Shown: piece by piece, positions 24,657 through 32,553 of the stretch
How the letters are laid out: each line of letters opens with the position of its first letter
Position numbering within the stretch: position 1 is the first letter of the stretch
From: VRUE01 sp963702575
GTDB taxonomy: Bacteria > Actinomycetota > Thermoleophilia > Solirubrobacterales > 70-9
Reading direction: 5' to 3'
DNA: 64,000 nt
Assembly (NCBI GenBank): GCA_963702575.1
Contig: CAVPCU010000002.1
Coordinates: 186,001 to 250,000, forward strand
Position numbers and translations under genes: made by a program
The notes under the pieces: model-generated
Databases searched by the model: none
The model's input: the letters and a program-made list of their open reading frames with translations, nothing else
Told to the model about the DNA's origin: nothing

Positions 24657-26252
24657 ATGACCCGCATGAACCGCACGCCGTCGAAGGCCGCGAAGCACCG
24701 CTCCCGCGTCGCGCTCCTCGGCGCCGCGGCGCTGGTGCTCCTGGCTGTCGTCCTCGTCTCCGGCGCGGCCGCGGCGAACCCGCTCGCCACCGGCGCCGCC
24801 CCCGCATCCAACTTCATCCCCGGCCCCTGCCCGAAGCCGCCCAGCCCGATTCCGGAGCTGAAGACCGCCCGCTGCGGCCGCTTCATCGTCCCCGAAGACC
24901 GCGCCAACCCGAACGGGAAAACGATCAGCCTCTCCGTCGCGGTCATTCCGGCCAAGGCGGCGACCCCGAAGCCCGATCCGATCGTCTGGCTCGCGGGCGG
25001 CCCCGGCGACGACGCGATCACCGAGATCCCGTGGGCGGTTGCCGGCGGCCTCAACCGCAACCGCGACGTGATCTTCATGTCGCAGCGCGGCACCTACACG
25101 GCGAAGCCGAAACTGACCTGCCCGGTCGTCGACCGCTGGGCGGAGAAGACCCTGAACATGCCCTACGACGCGCCCGCGACCGGCCGCGCCTACGTTGCCG
25201 CGACGAAGAAATGCCGCGCCCAGCTGCTGAAGAAAGGCGTCGACCTCGGCGCCTACAACACGCTCGAAAGCTCCAACGACCTCGAGGACCTGCGCCAGGC
25301 GCTCGGCGTCAAGGAATGGAACGTCTACGGGATTTCCTACGGGACCGACCTGGCGCTGAACTACATGCGCATGCACCCACAGGGGATTCGCTCGGTTGGG
25401 ATCGACGGCGTCTTCCCGCCGCCGCTCGCCGGCGGCGTCGCCTCCTGGCCCAGCGCCGGGGAGGGGATCAACGCGGTCTTCATGGCCTGCTCCGAAGACG
25501 CCAGGTGCCGCCGTCGCTACGGTGACATCGGCGCCACCTGGCGCCGACTCGTTCGCAAGTACGAGGCCGCGCCGCGCACGGTGCGGGTTCCAGTCGAGGG
25601 GGTGAAAGGCAAGGTGGCGGTGAAGATCAGCGGCGGCATGCTGCTGCAGTGGACGGTCTCGCCGGGCACCCACCTGGCGGGCAAAGTGCCCGCCGACATC
25701 GATGCCCTCGCAAACGGCAACCCGGTGCCGGTCGCCTCGACCTGGGCCGCGCCGAAGCTCAACCCGGCGGGGATCGGCGTGCTCAGCAACGGGCTCTTCT
25801 CCGGCGTCTCCTGCGGCGAGTGGGTGCCCTACGAGAGCGAGGCGAGCGTGATCGCCGCCGGCCGCCGCGCCTTCCCGACCTTCCCCCGCTCGATCTGGGC
25901 CAATGCGCCGAACCTGCCGTTCATGCGCCAGAACTGCGCCGCCTGGAACGTGCCGAAGGTGCCGGCCGAAGTTCGTGACGTCACCCACAGCCAGATCCCG
26001 ACGCTGGTCGTCGACGCCCAGTACGACGGCCAGACCGCGGCCTCCTTCGGCCCGCTCGTGGCGCGCAGCCTGCCGAACTCGACGGTGGTGACGATCCCCA
26101 ACGTGGCCCACGTCGCCTTTGCGAGTCCCTCGCCGCAGGCCAACGCGTGCGCGCAGCGCATCGCCCGCTCCTTCTTCAACGTCCTGGGCAAGGCCGCAAC
26201 CGGCTGCATCGCCAAGGTGCCGCCAACGGAATTCGAGATCGCAAAGCGTTGA
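24657..26252 (+). CDS. secreted alpha/beta hydrolase, S33 tripeptidyl aminopeptidase-like (paralogue)
   Basis: 531 residues; signal peptide SRVALLGAAALVLLAVVLVSGAAAANPLATG. Same architecture as its neighbour: IVWLAGGPGDDA oxyanion segment, nucleophile elbow NVYGISYGTD, acid in PTLVVDAQYDGQTA, His in IPNVAHVAFASPSP. Many blocks are identical between the two proteins (ALGVKEWNVYG, TARCG, VPE-R-NPNGKTI). Both are likely co-transcribed and end at the strong hairpin at 26309-26336. Substrate unknown; differences in the lid region suggest they may have diverged in specificity. Confidence 0.85.
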   Translation: MTRMNRTPSKAAKHRSRVALLGAAALVLLAVVLVSGAAAANPLATGAAPASNFIPGPCPKPPSPIPELKTARCGRFIVPEDRANPNGKTISLSVAVIPAKAATPKPDPIVWLAGGPGDDAITEIPWAVAGGLNRNRDVIFMSQRGTYTAKPKLTCPVVDRWAEKTLNMPYDAPATGRAYVAATKKCRAQLLKKGVDLGAYNTLESSNDLEDLRQALGVKEWNVYGISYGTDLALNYMRMHPQGIRSVGIDGVFPPPLAGGVASWPSAGEGINAVFMACSEDARCRRRYGDIGATWRRLVRKYEAAPRTVRVPVEGVKGKVAVKISGGMLLQWTVSPGTHLAGKVPADIDALANGNPVPVASTWAAPKLNPAGIGVLSNGLFSGVSCGEWVPYESEASVIAAGRRAFPTFPRSIWANAPNLPFMRQNCAAWNVPKVPAEVRDVTHSQIPTLVVDAQYDGQTAASFGPLVARSLPNSTVVTIPNVAHVAFASPSPQANACAQRIARSFFNVLGKAATGCIAKVPPTEFEIAKR

Positions 26253-26308
26253 GCACTCGTGAGGATGGGGTCTGCGCCCCGGGTTCCCCGGGTGCGTTCG
26301 ATGGAAAG

Positions 26309-26336
26309 CAAACGGCCCGCCGAAGCGGGCCGTTTG
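26309..26336. terminator. hairpin terminator CAAACGGCCCGC-CGAA-GCGGGCCGTTTG
   Basis: Perfect 12-bp stem with a CGAA tetraloop, 57 bases after the second hydrolase stop. The arm ends in GTTTG, giving a short T-run in both directions, so it may work bidirectionally. Confidence 0.75.
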
Positions 26337-26363
26337 CGAAAAGCGGGCTGCCGTCGAACAGAC

Positions 26364-26443
26364 GACCCTGCCATCACGTGGTCACATCCTAGCGCCCCGG
26401 GCGGGAGTCGAACCCGCCAGCCCCGCTTCGTGATGGCAGGGTC
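26364..26443 (-). other. tRNA-like T-arm/acceptor sequence framed by a 15-base inverted repeat
   Basis: On the minus strand, a T-arm GCGGG-TTCGACT-CCCGC is followed by CCGGGGC, which could pair with a GCCCCGG 65 bases upstream. The intervening D and anticodon regions do not fold canonically, so a working tRNA is unlikely. GACCCTGCCATCACG (26364-26378) and CGTGATGGCAGGGTC (26429-26443) form a perfect inverted repeat around the T-arm. The rest of the gap 26337-26557 shows nothing else. It may be a degraded tRNA or an att remnant. Confidence 0.35.
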
Positions 26444-26557
26444 CGCGTCCGGCGGCCGGGGCGTCGCCGCGGCCGCGACCTGAGGGATGCTACTCAGACA
26501 GTTGTCACGTGTGTGTCACGAAAGTGGAAATCTTTTGGCTGACCTACCACGCGATGG

Positions 26558-27574
26558 TCAGCAACCACTCGGGCTGGCCGCGTAGCGAGGCGCTTGTTTC
26601 GCCAGCCACTGGGCGATGGTCGTCGCCATCTGCTCTGCGGTTTCGAACTCGCCGTTCGATGGGATCGCCGCCAGGGTCACCACCGCTTCCTTGCCGCCGA
26701 CTTCGAGGACGCCCATCTGGCGGACGAGGTAGCGCCCGTCGATTCCAGGGCCCCAGCCTCCCTTCCAGCGAGCGGGCAGACCGGCGGAACCGAGGCCCCA
26801 GCTGTCCGAGCCGACTTCGCCCATCAGACCGAGGACGTATTCGTCCGCTTCGGCCGAGCCGATGCACTTGGCGGCCAGCCTGCTCATGAACAGCTGCTGG
26901 TTCGCCAGCGACCAGTCCGTTTGGCCGTAGGTCGAGAAGCCTTCGCGGCCCTGGGTCGAGATTTCGGTGGTGCTGTCGCCGGCTTCGCGCAGGACTTCAC
27001 CGACTGCCGCCGAGGCGCCGACGAGGCCGCCGTGCTTTCGTTCGAGATCGGCGAAGAGCGCTGCTGCGGCTTCGTTATCCGAGAGGGTGAGGGCGCGCCT
27101 CATCTCATCGGCTTGCGGCGCGCTGAGTCCGGAGGGGCCGCCCACATCCCGCAGAAGCCTGAGGGAGATCGGCACCTTGCTGGTCGACCAGGCGGAGCCC
27201 GAACTGAGATCGCCGATGGCAACGACCTGGCTAGACCCAGGCGCGCCGATCGTCGCGCCGACCTCTCCTTCGAGCTCGGCTTCCACGTCGCCGAAGTCAG
27301 CGGCAAGGGCGCTGCCCGAAGCACTGCTTTGGGGTTCGGGTGCGGCGGCGGCTCTCCGGGCAGCCCGGCGTCGTTCCCGGGTCCGCTCGGCACGCAGCGC
27401 CGCTCGACGACGGTCGAGCCGCCGCCTGAGACTCGCAAGCTTGTGATCCAGCGCTGCGCGCCTGACCGTTGCCGTGTGGGTCGAAACGGTGCCGCTGCCG
27501 GACGAACCGCAGCCGATGGGGGCGGTTAGGATCGCCGCAACCACGATCGCGCAAAGGTAGGAGCGGGCCTTCAC
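26558..27574 (-). CDS. lipoprotein with class A beta-lactamase-like serine hydrolase fold
   Basis: 338 residues. Signal with lipobox TAPIGC (Cys ~22), then a basic coiled coil (HKLASLRRRLDRRRAALRAERTRERRRAARR) and the enzyme domain. The SxxK motif is STSK in GSAWSTSKVPISL, an SDN triad is in LTLSDNEAAA, and KGG in ARWKGGWGP takes the place of the KTG box. These are the three landmarks of class A beta-lactamases and related penicillin-recognising proteins. No Glu166-type omega loop was clearly identified, so beta-lactam hydrolysis is uncertain; a carboxypeptidase or inactive relative is possible. It lies outside the membrane. The next lipoprotein gene is 36 bases upstream. Confidence 0.7.
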   Translation of the reverse strand: MKARSYLCAIVVAAILTAPIGCGSSGSGTVSTHTATVRRAALDHKLASLRRRLDRRRAALRAERTRERRRAARRAAAAPEPQSSASGSALAADFGDVEAELEGEVGATIGAPGSSQVVAIGDLSSGSAWSTSKVPISLRLLRDVGGPSGLSAPQADEMRRALTLSDNEAAAALFADLERKHGGLVGASAAVGEVLREAGDSTTEISTQGREGFSTYGQTDWSLANQQLFMSRLAAKCIGSAEADEYVLGLMGEVGSDSWGLGSAGLPARWKGGWGPGIDGRYLVRQMGVLEVGGKEAVVTLAAIPSNGEFETAEQMATTIAQWLAKQAPRYAASPSGC

Positions 27575-27610
27575 CTAGACCTCCAACCGCAACCCTCGGC
27601 GGCGGCAGAT

Positions 27611-28087
27611 TCAGGGAAAGTAGACGGAGGCTTCGTTGCCCCCGGTGCACTGGTGCGGGGATCCCGCAGTGCAATACATCGAGTAATACCGTTCTCTCGT
27701 TGGACTGTAGGAGTAGACCGTTCCGGCCCCAGACCCGATTTCGGAGTAGTAGTCGGCTTCGACGTTGGCTGCGAATCCACAGGTCGTGTTCGGGCCGACC
27801 GAGAGCGTCCCGCCGCACGAGGTGGTCCCCCCCGCCGTCGTGCCGGAGGTGCCGCCTTCCGTCTGGCCTTGGCCCTGGTTCTGGTTCGTCGCATGGCCGT
27901 GCTTCTTCAATGAGTGAAGTTCTTCTTCGATCCGTTCGATCTTCAACTTCTGTCGAGTTTCCGCCGACCCTTCTTTTCGGGCCTGTTCGATTTCATCCTG
28001 GCTCGCGCCGGAGCCGCCCCCGCAGGCGGAGACGAACACCGCGATTGCAATCAAGGCAGTTGGTATGGACAAGACGCGAATAGGCAC
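27611..28087 (-). CDS. lipoprotein, coiled coil plus Cys-containing domain
   Basis: 158 residues from a GTG. Lipobox VSAC (Cys ~22), GGGSG linker, coiled coil DEIEQARKEGSAETRQKLKIERIEEELHSLKKHG, a Gly/Thr-rich spacer, then a C-terminal domain with four Cys residues (TTSCGGTLSVGPNTTCGFAANVEADYY; MYCTAGSPHQCTGG) that may form two disulfides. Comparable small lipoproteins are common in this lineage. Function unknown. Probably co-transcribed with the downstream beta-lactamase-like lipoprotein. Confidence 0.6.
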   Translation of the reverse strand: MPIRVLSIPTALIAIAVFVSACGGGSGASQDEIEQARKEGSAETRQKLKIERIEEELHSLKKHGHATNQNQGQGQTEGGTSGTTAGGTTSCGGTLSVGPNTTCGFAANVEADYYSEIGSGAGTVYSYSPTRERYYSMYCTAGSPHQCTGGNEASVYFP

Positions 28088-28138
28088 AAGCCGCAGCCTA
28101 CGAGGAGGGAGCAGTGATAGTCAACCTCGCCGGATCGC

Positions 28139-29755
28139 TCAGTGGCGGAAGTGGCGGTGCTTGGTGAAGACCATCGCTACGCCGGCGGCGTCGCAGGCCT
28201 CGATCACCTCGGCGTCGCGTTTGGAGCCGCCGGGCTGGATCACCGCGGTGGCGCCGGCTGCGAGCGCCAGCTCGGGGCCGTCGGCGAAGGGGAAGAAGGC
28301 GTCGGAGGCGACGACCGAGCCGGCCAGCAGGGAGCCGGACTCCTCGCCGCGCGCGTCGCGGCACTTCTCGACCGCGAGGCGAACCGAGTCGACGCGACTC
28401 ATCTGGCCGGCGCCGATCCCGAGCGTCGCGCACTCCCTGGCGAGGACGATCGCGTTGGAGCGGACGTGGCGGACGACGATCCAGGCGAAGAGCATGTCCC
28501 GCCACTGCTCCTCGCTCGGCTCGGTCCTCGTCACCACCTCCATCAGCTCGCGCGGCTCGGGGTCGCCGTCGCGGTCCTGGATCAGGAGACCGCCGCGCAC
28601 CCGCTTGACGTCGCGTTCGGCCGGGTCGGCCTGGCGGCGCTCCTCGTCGCAGAGGATGCGGATCGCCTCCTTCTGCTGAAGCACCTCGAGTGCGCCCTTC
28701 TCGAACCCGGGCGCCAGCAGCACCTCGACGAAGTTCTCGTGCAGCGCCTCGGCCAGCGCCACGTCGACCGGCCGGTTGAGCGCGATCACGCTGCCGTAGG
28801 CGGAGAGCGGGTCGCAGGCGAGCGCACGGCGGTAGGCGTTGAGCCCGTCCTCGCCGATCGCCGCCCCGCAGGGGTTGTTGTGCTTGACGATCGTGCAGGC
28901 TGGCCGCTCGAAGTCCTCGTTCAGCCGCCGCGCCGAGTCGAGGTCGAGCACGTTGTTGAACGAGAGCGCCTTGCCGTGCAGCTTCGAGACGCCGGCGAGG
29001 ATGTCGCTGCGCAGGCCGACTTCGGAGTAGAGCGCCGCCCGCTGATGGGGGTTCTCGCCGTAGGCGAGGTCGAGCTGCTTCTCGTAGGCGACCGTCAGGT
29101 GCTCGGGGAAGTCTTCGTAGGAGGTCGAGAACCAGCGGCTGATCGCGGCGTCGTAGCGGGCCGTCTGGGCGAAGGCCTCGTTGGCGAGCCAGTGCCGGGT
29201 GGTGGCGGAGATCTCCCCGCCGGACTCGTCCAGCTCGGCGCAGACCGCGTCGTAGGACTCCGGCTTGACCACGACGGCGACACTCTCGTGGTTCTTCGCC
29301 GCGGCGCGGATCATCGTCGGCCCGCCGATGTCGATGTTCTCGACCGCGACCGCCGGGTCGACCTCGTGCCCGGCGACGGTCTGCTCGAAGGGGTAGAGGT
29401 TGACGCAGACCAGGTCGATCGGCTCGATCCCCTCGGCCTCCAGCGTCGCCACGTGCTCGGGGTCCTCGCGCCGTGCCAGCAGCGCCGCGTGCAGCCGCGG
29501 GTGCAGCGTCTTCACCCGGCCGCCGAGGATCTCCTCCTGGCCGGTGAACTCGGCGACGTCGGTGACCTCGAGGCCGGCCTCGCGCAGCGCGCTCGCGGTG
29601 CCGCCGGTGGAGAGCAGCTCGACGCCGAGCCCGGCGAGCGTCTTGGCGAACTCGGCGACCCCGGTCTTGTCGGAGACCGAGATCAGCGCCCGGCGCACCC
29701 GGATCGCGCCGTCGCTGACGGCCTCCGGTCCGGTGTCTGCTGGCGCTCCGCTCAC
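28139..29755 (-). CDS. purH: bifunctional AICAR transformylase/IMP cyclohydrolase
   Basis: 538 residues, last two steps of de novo IMP synthesis. The N-terminal IMP cyclohydrolase (MGS-like) domain shows RRALISVSDKTGVAEFAKTL, LLSTGGTASALREAG, GGRVKTLHPRLHAALLARR and NLYPFEQTVA. The C-terminal transformylase shows KLHGKALSFNNVLDLDSA, KHNNPCGAAIG, AYGSVIALNRPVD and ends SDAFFPFADGPELALAAGATAVIQPGGSKRDAEVIEACD...VFTKHRHFRH. Full length for the family. Last gene of the minus-strand purine cluster, 59 bases after purN across a long palindrome. Confidence 0.97.
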   Translation of the reverse strand: MSGAPADTGPEAVSDGAIRVRRALISVSDKTGVAEFAKTLAGLGVELLSTGGTASALREAGLEVTDVAEFTGQEEILGGRVKTLHPRLHAALLARREDPEHVATLEAEGIEPIDLVCVNLYPFEQTVAGHEVDPAVAVENIDIGGPTMIRAAAKNHESVAVVVKPESYDAVCAELDESGGEISATTRHWLANEAFAQTARYDAAISRWFSTSYEDFPEHLTVAYEKQLDLAYGENPHQRAALYSEVGLRSDILAGVSKLHGKALSFNNVLDLDSARRLNEDFERPACTIVKHNNPCGAAIGEDGLNAYRRALACDPLSAYGSVIALNRPVDVALAEALHENFVEVLLAPGFEKGALEVLQQKEAIRILCDEERRQADPAERDVKRVRGGLLIQDRDGDPEPRELMEVVTRTEPSEEQWRDMLFAWIVVRHVRSNAIVLARECATLGIGAGQMSRVDSVRLAVEKCRDARGEESGSLLAGSVVASDAFFPFADGPELALAAGATAVIQPGGSKRDAEVIEACDAAGVAMVFTKHRHFRH

Positions 29756-29781
29756 TCGGTGCCGATCCTAGAGATTTTCGG

Positions 29782-29833
29782 CAGCGCATCCGACATTGAC
29801 CCCACTCCAGGTGGTCAAAAGTCGGATGCGCTG
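29782..29833. terminator. 52-base palindrome at purN end / purN-purH junction
   Basis: CAGCGCATCCGAC (29782-29794) and GTCGGATGCGCTG (29821-29833) are perfect 13-base arms; inside them TTGACC and GGTCAA continue the stem around a short loop. The right arm encodes the last residues of purN and the palindrome contains its TGA. It may act as an attenuator or terminator ahead of purH, or be a repetitive palindrome that landed here. Confidence 0.55.
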
Positions 29834-30402
29834 GATAGCTGCCGGGCCAGCATGCGGATCGCCTCGGGGTAGAGCTCGTGCTCGACCGCGTGGATGGCCT
29901 CCTCCAGCCGCGCGCGGTCGCGGCCGGGCGGCACCGGCACCTCGCGCTGCAGGATCGGCGGCCCGGTGTCGACCCCCTCGTCGACGAAGTGGACGGTGAC
30001 GCCGGTGACCTCGACCCCGGCAGCGAGCGCCTGACCGATCGCGTCGAGGCCCGGGAACGCCGGCAGCAGCGCCGGGTGGACGTTGACGATCCGGTTGGGG
30101 AAGCGGGCGACGAAGGCGGGGGAGAGGAGCTGCATGTAGCCGGCGAGGGCGATCAGGTCGGCGCCCAGCGACTCGATCCACTCGGCCATCGCCGCGTCCC
30201 GTGCCTCTCGATCGGCGTACTCGCCGCGCGGGAAGACCGCGGTCTCGACGCCCGCGCCCCGCGCCCGCTCCAGCGCCCGCGCCCCCGGCTTGTCCGAGCC
30301 AACCCCGACGACCTCGATCCCCTCCCGCCCGTGCAGCCGGTCGAGGATCGCCTGCAGGTTCGTCCCGTTCCCCGAGGCGAGGACGACCAGCCTGAAGTCC
30401 AT
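29815..30402 (-). CDS. purN: phosphoribosylglycinamide formyltransferase
   Basis: 195 residues, third step of purine synthesis (formyl transfer from 10-formyl-THF to GAR). Opening MDFRLVVLASGNGTNLQAILD (phosphate loop), GVGSDKPGARALERA, LIALAGYMQLLSPAFVARFPNRIVNVHPALLPAFPG (catalytic Asn, His and surrounding loop), VTGVTVHFVDEGVDTGPPILQREVPV (catalytic Asp). Normal length. The stop lies inside a long palindrome. purF ends one base upstream. Confidence 0.96.
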   Translation of the reverse strand: MDFRLVVLASGNGTNLQAILDRLHGREGIEVVGVGSDKPGARALERARGAGVETAVFPRGEYADREARDAAMAEWIESLGADLIALAGYMQLLSPAFVARFPNRIVNVHPALLPAFPGLDAIGQALAAGVEVTGVTVHFVDEGVDTGPPILQREVPVPPGRDRARLEEAIHAVEHELYPEAIRMLARQLSSASDF

Positions 30403-31831
30403 CTAGCTGCCGGCGGGAACCACGGCGATGTCCTCGAGGGCGAACTTCCCGTTGGCGTCCTCGGGATCGCCGAGCGGGTAGCGGCCGGTGAAGCAGGCGT
30501 CGCAGTGGTCCTCGGGCGGCGTGCCGACCGCCTCGTAGACGCCCTCCATCGAGAGGTAGGCGAGCGAGTCGCAGCCCAGCTCGTCGGCGATCTCCTCGAT
30601 CGTCCGCTTGTGGGCGATCATCTCCTCGCGGGTCGACATGTCGACGCCGTAGTGGCAGGGGTTGCGGATCGGCGGCGCCGAGATCCGCAGGTGCACCTCG
30701 CTGGCGCCGGCGTCGCGCAGCATGCCGACGATCTGCCGCGTCGTGTTGCCGCGCACGATCGAGTCGTCGACGACGACGATCCGCTTGCCTTCGACGATCT
30801 CCGGCAGCGGGTTGAACTTCAGCCGCAGGCCGTGCTTGCGCAGCTCCTGCCCGGGCTGGATGAAGGTCCGCGCCACGTAGCGGTTCTTGATCAGGCCGTC
30901 GTCGCGCGGCAGCCCCGAGGCGCGGGCGAACCCGGCCGCGGCCGGGTTGCCCGAGTCGGGCACGGAGATCACCAGGTCGGCCTCGACCGGCGCCTCGCGC
31001 CAGAGGATCTCGCCCATCCGCCCGCGCACCTGCTGCAGCACCTTGCCCTCCAACCGGCTGTCGGGCCGGGAGAAGTAGATGTGCTCGAAGACGCAGTGGG
31101 CGGGCCGCCCGGCCTTGACCACCTGGCGGGTCTCGAGGCCGCGCTCGGTCAGCGAGACCATCTCGCCCGGCCGCACCTCGCGCATCAGCTCGGCGCCGAT
31201 GATGTCGAAGGCGCAGCTCTCGGAGGCGACGACGAAGCGGCCCTCGAGCCGACCCAGGGAGAGCGGCCGCACCCCGTGCGGGTCGCGGAAGGCAACGATC
31301 GCCCGCTTGGTCATCACCACGGTCGAGTAGGCGCCCTGCATCCGCGGCATCACGTCGGCGACCGCATCCTCGACGAACTTGCCGTCGTTGGAGGAGATCA
31401 GCGCGGCGATGATCTCCGAGTCGGAGGTGCCGCGGAAGGCGATCCCGGCCTCCTTCAGCTCGTTCCAGAGCTCGACCGCGTTGGTCAGGTTGCCGTTGTG
31501 GGCGAGCGCCAGCTCGCGCCCGTCGTCGCGCCAGACCGGCTGGGCGTTCTCCCAGGAGCCGCCGCCCGTGGTCGAGTAGCGCACGTGGCCGATCGCCATG
31601 TCGCCCTCGAGCGCGCGCAGCTTCTCCTCGTCGAAGACCTGGGAGACGAGGCCGGCGTCGCGCATGCGTCGTGATGTGGCCGCCCTCGCAGGTGGCGATC
31701 CCGGCCGACTCCTGACCGCGGTGTTGCAGCGCGTAGAGGGCGAAGTAGGCGAGGCGGGCGACGTCGTGGCCGGGTGCGAATACGCCGAAGACCCCGCATT
31801 CCTCGCGCGGGCCCTCGCGGTCGATTGACAC
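30403..31831 (-). CDS. purF: amidophosphoribosyltransferase (one frameshift)
   Basis: First committed step of purine synthesis. The GTG at 31831 gives SIDREGPREECGVFGVFAPGHD; the Cys of ECGVFG is the N-terminal glutaminase nucleophile after propeptide removal. NxHRGQESAGI-type block ALQHRGQESAGIATCEGG follows. One extra base near 31664 (creating GCATGC) shifts the frame; ignoring it, HITT runs on to MRDAGLVSQVFDEEKL. The remainder is intact: GHVRYSTTGGGSWENAQP, ISVPDSGNPAAAGFARASGLP, and the PRPP loop RIVVVDDSIVRGNTT. An ATG at 31867 is an alternative start. The gene is essential for purine prototrophy, so a consensus error is more likely than a true mutation. Confidence 0.93.
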
Positions 31832-31898
31832 CCGCTCGGTCAAGGTGAAGCGCGCTCTTCCTCGCATTGAAAAGGACGGGACGCGCAGGCGGACTTGC

Positions 31899-32510
31899 CT
31901 ACCCCGGCAGGGTACCAGCGAGCGCCCGCTGCAAACCGGCGATCGCCGAGTCGAGCGGATCGCGGCTGCCGGCCGCGCGGGCGCGCAGGATGGCGCCCTC
32001 GACCGTCGAGACGGCGAGGCCGGCGAAGGCCTCGGCTCCTGCTCGGCTCACCCCTTCCTCGATCAAGCGCGCCGCGATCGGCGCTTCCCAGCTCTGGAAG
32101 GCGGCGGTCGCCGCCGCGGCCAGGGCCGGGTCTTCGGCCCGGGCCAGGGCCGCCGCCGCGACCGGGCAGCCGATTCGCTCCGGGTGGTCCTTCACCCGGC
32201 GGCGGAAGAAGTCGCCGAACATCGTCAGCGTCGCCTCCAGGCCACGCTGCTCGAGCGAGCGTTCGATCGCCTTGCGGATCTCGCGCCCCTCCAGCTCCGC
32301 CGCCTCGACCGCGAGCTGCGCCTTGCCGCCGGGGAAGTGGTGGTAGATCGAGCCGCGCGGGGCGTCGCCGCGCTCGGCGACGTCGCGCAGCTCCATCCCG
32401 GCGTAGCCCTTCTCGGCCAGCAGCTGGCGGGCGCCGTTGAGCAGCCGCTCGCGGCCGTCGCGGCGCCTGGGTTCGATCGTCCTCGCGTCCGCCAGACGCG
32501 TTATGCCCAT
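31899..32510 (-). CDS. TetR-family regulator
   Basis: 203 residues from the ATG at 32510, chosen because a TATACT box lies exactly six bases upstream (leaderless start); an ATG two codons earlier is possible. HTH: RERLLNGARQLLAEKGYAGMELRDVAERGDAPRGSIYHHFPGGKAQLAVEAAEL. The ligand-binding half (FGDFFRRRVKDHPERIGCPVAAAALARAE) resembles LmrA/YxaF-type TetR regulators. It is divergent from an MFS exporter, with two near-palindromic sites between or over both starts; mutual repression with release by an exported compound is the likely scheme. Confidence 0.88.
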   Translation of the reverse strand: MGITRLADARTIEPRRRDGRERLLNGARQLLAEKGYAGMELRDVAERGDAPRGSIYHHFPGGKAQLAVEAAELEGREIRKAIERSLEQRGLEATLTMFGDFFRRRVKDHPERIGCPVAAAALARAEDPALAAAATAAFQSWEAPIAARLIEEGVSRAGAEAFAGLAVSTVEGAILRARAAGSRDPLDSAIAGLQRALAGTLPG

Positions 32511-32553
32511 GGACATAGTATAGTCGCGCCGACGATGTATGCCCGTGGGCATA
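32502..32553. promoter_or_regulatory. divergent TetR/MFS promoter with two operators
   Basis: TATGCCC-GT-GGGCATA (32538-32553) is a perfect palindrome; TATGCCCATGGACATA (32502-32517) is the same palindrome with one mismatch. Their centres are 36 bp apart. Between them TATAGT (32519-32524, plus) and TATACT (32517-32522, minus) overlap as back-to-back -10 elements. A TetR dimer on either site would cover the transcription starts. Confidence 0.75.

Noticed and set aside
23117..26111. Long minus-strand open frames of 658 and 539 codons opposite the S33 hydrolases
   Set aside because: They mirror real genes in a GC-rich genome, have Arg/Gly/Ala-rich low-complexity products and no domain; the plus-strand frames carry catalytic motifs.
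26390..26460. Functional tRNA gene on the minus strand
   Set aside because: The total would be ~70 bases, with no bases for positions 8-9, a 5-base D-loop and no 7-base anticodon loop with a paired stem.
26390..26740. tmRNA 3' end
   Set aside because: A tmRNA would overlap the beta-lactamase-like gene, and no tag-peptide or 5' partner strand was seen.
29796..29819. TGGAGTGGGGTCAA at the purN end as a relative of the ICE motif copy at 17721
   Set aside because: Similarity is limited to the part after TGGACA and lacks the CGATGCAA block; probably chance within a palindrome.
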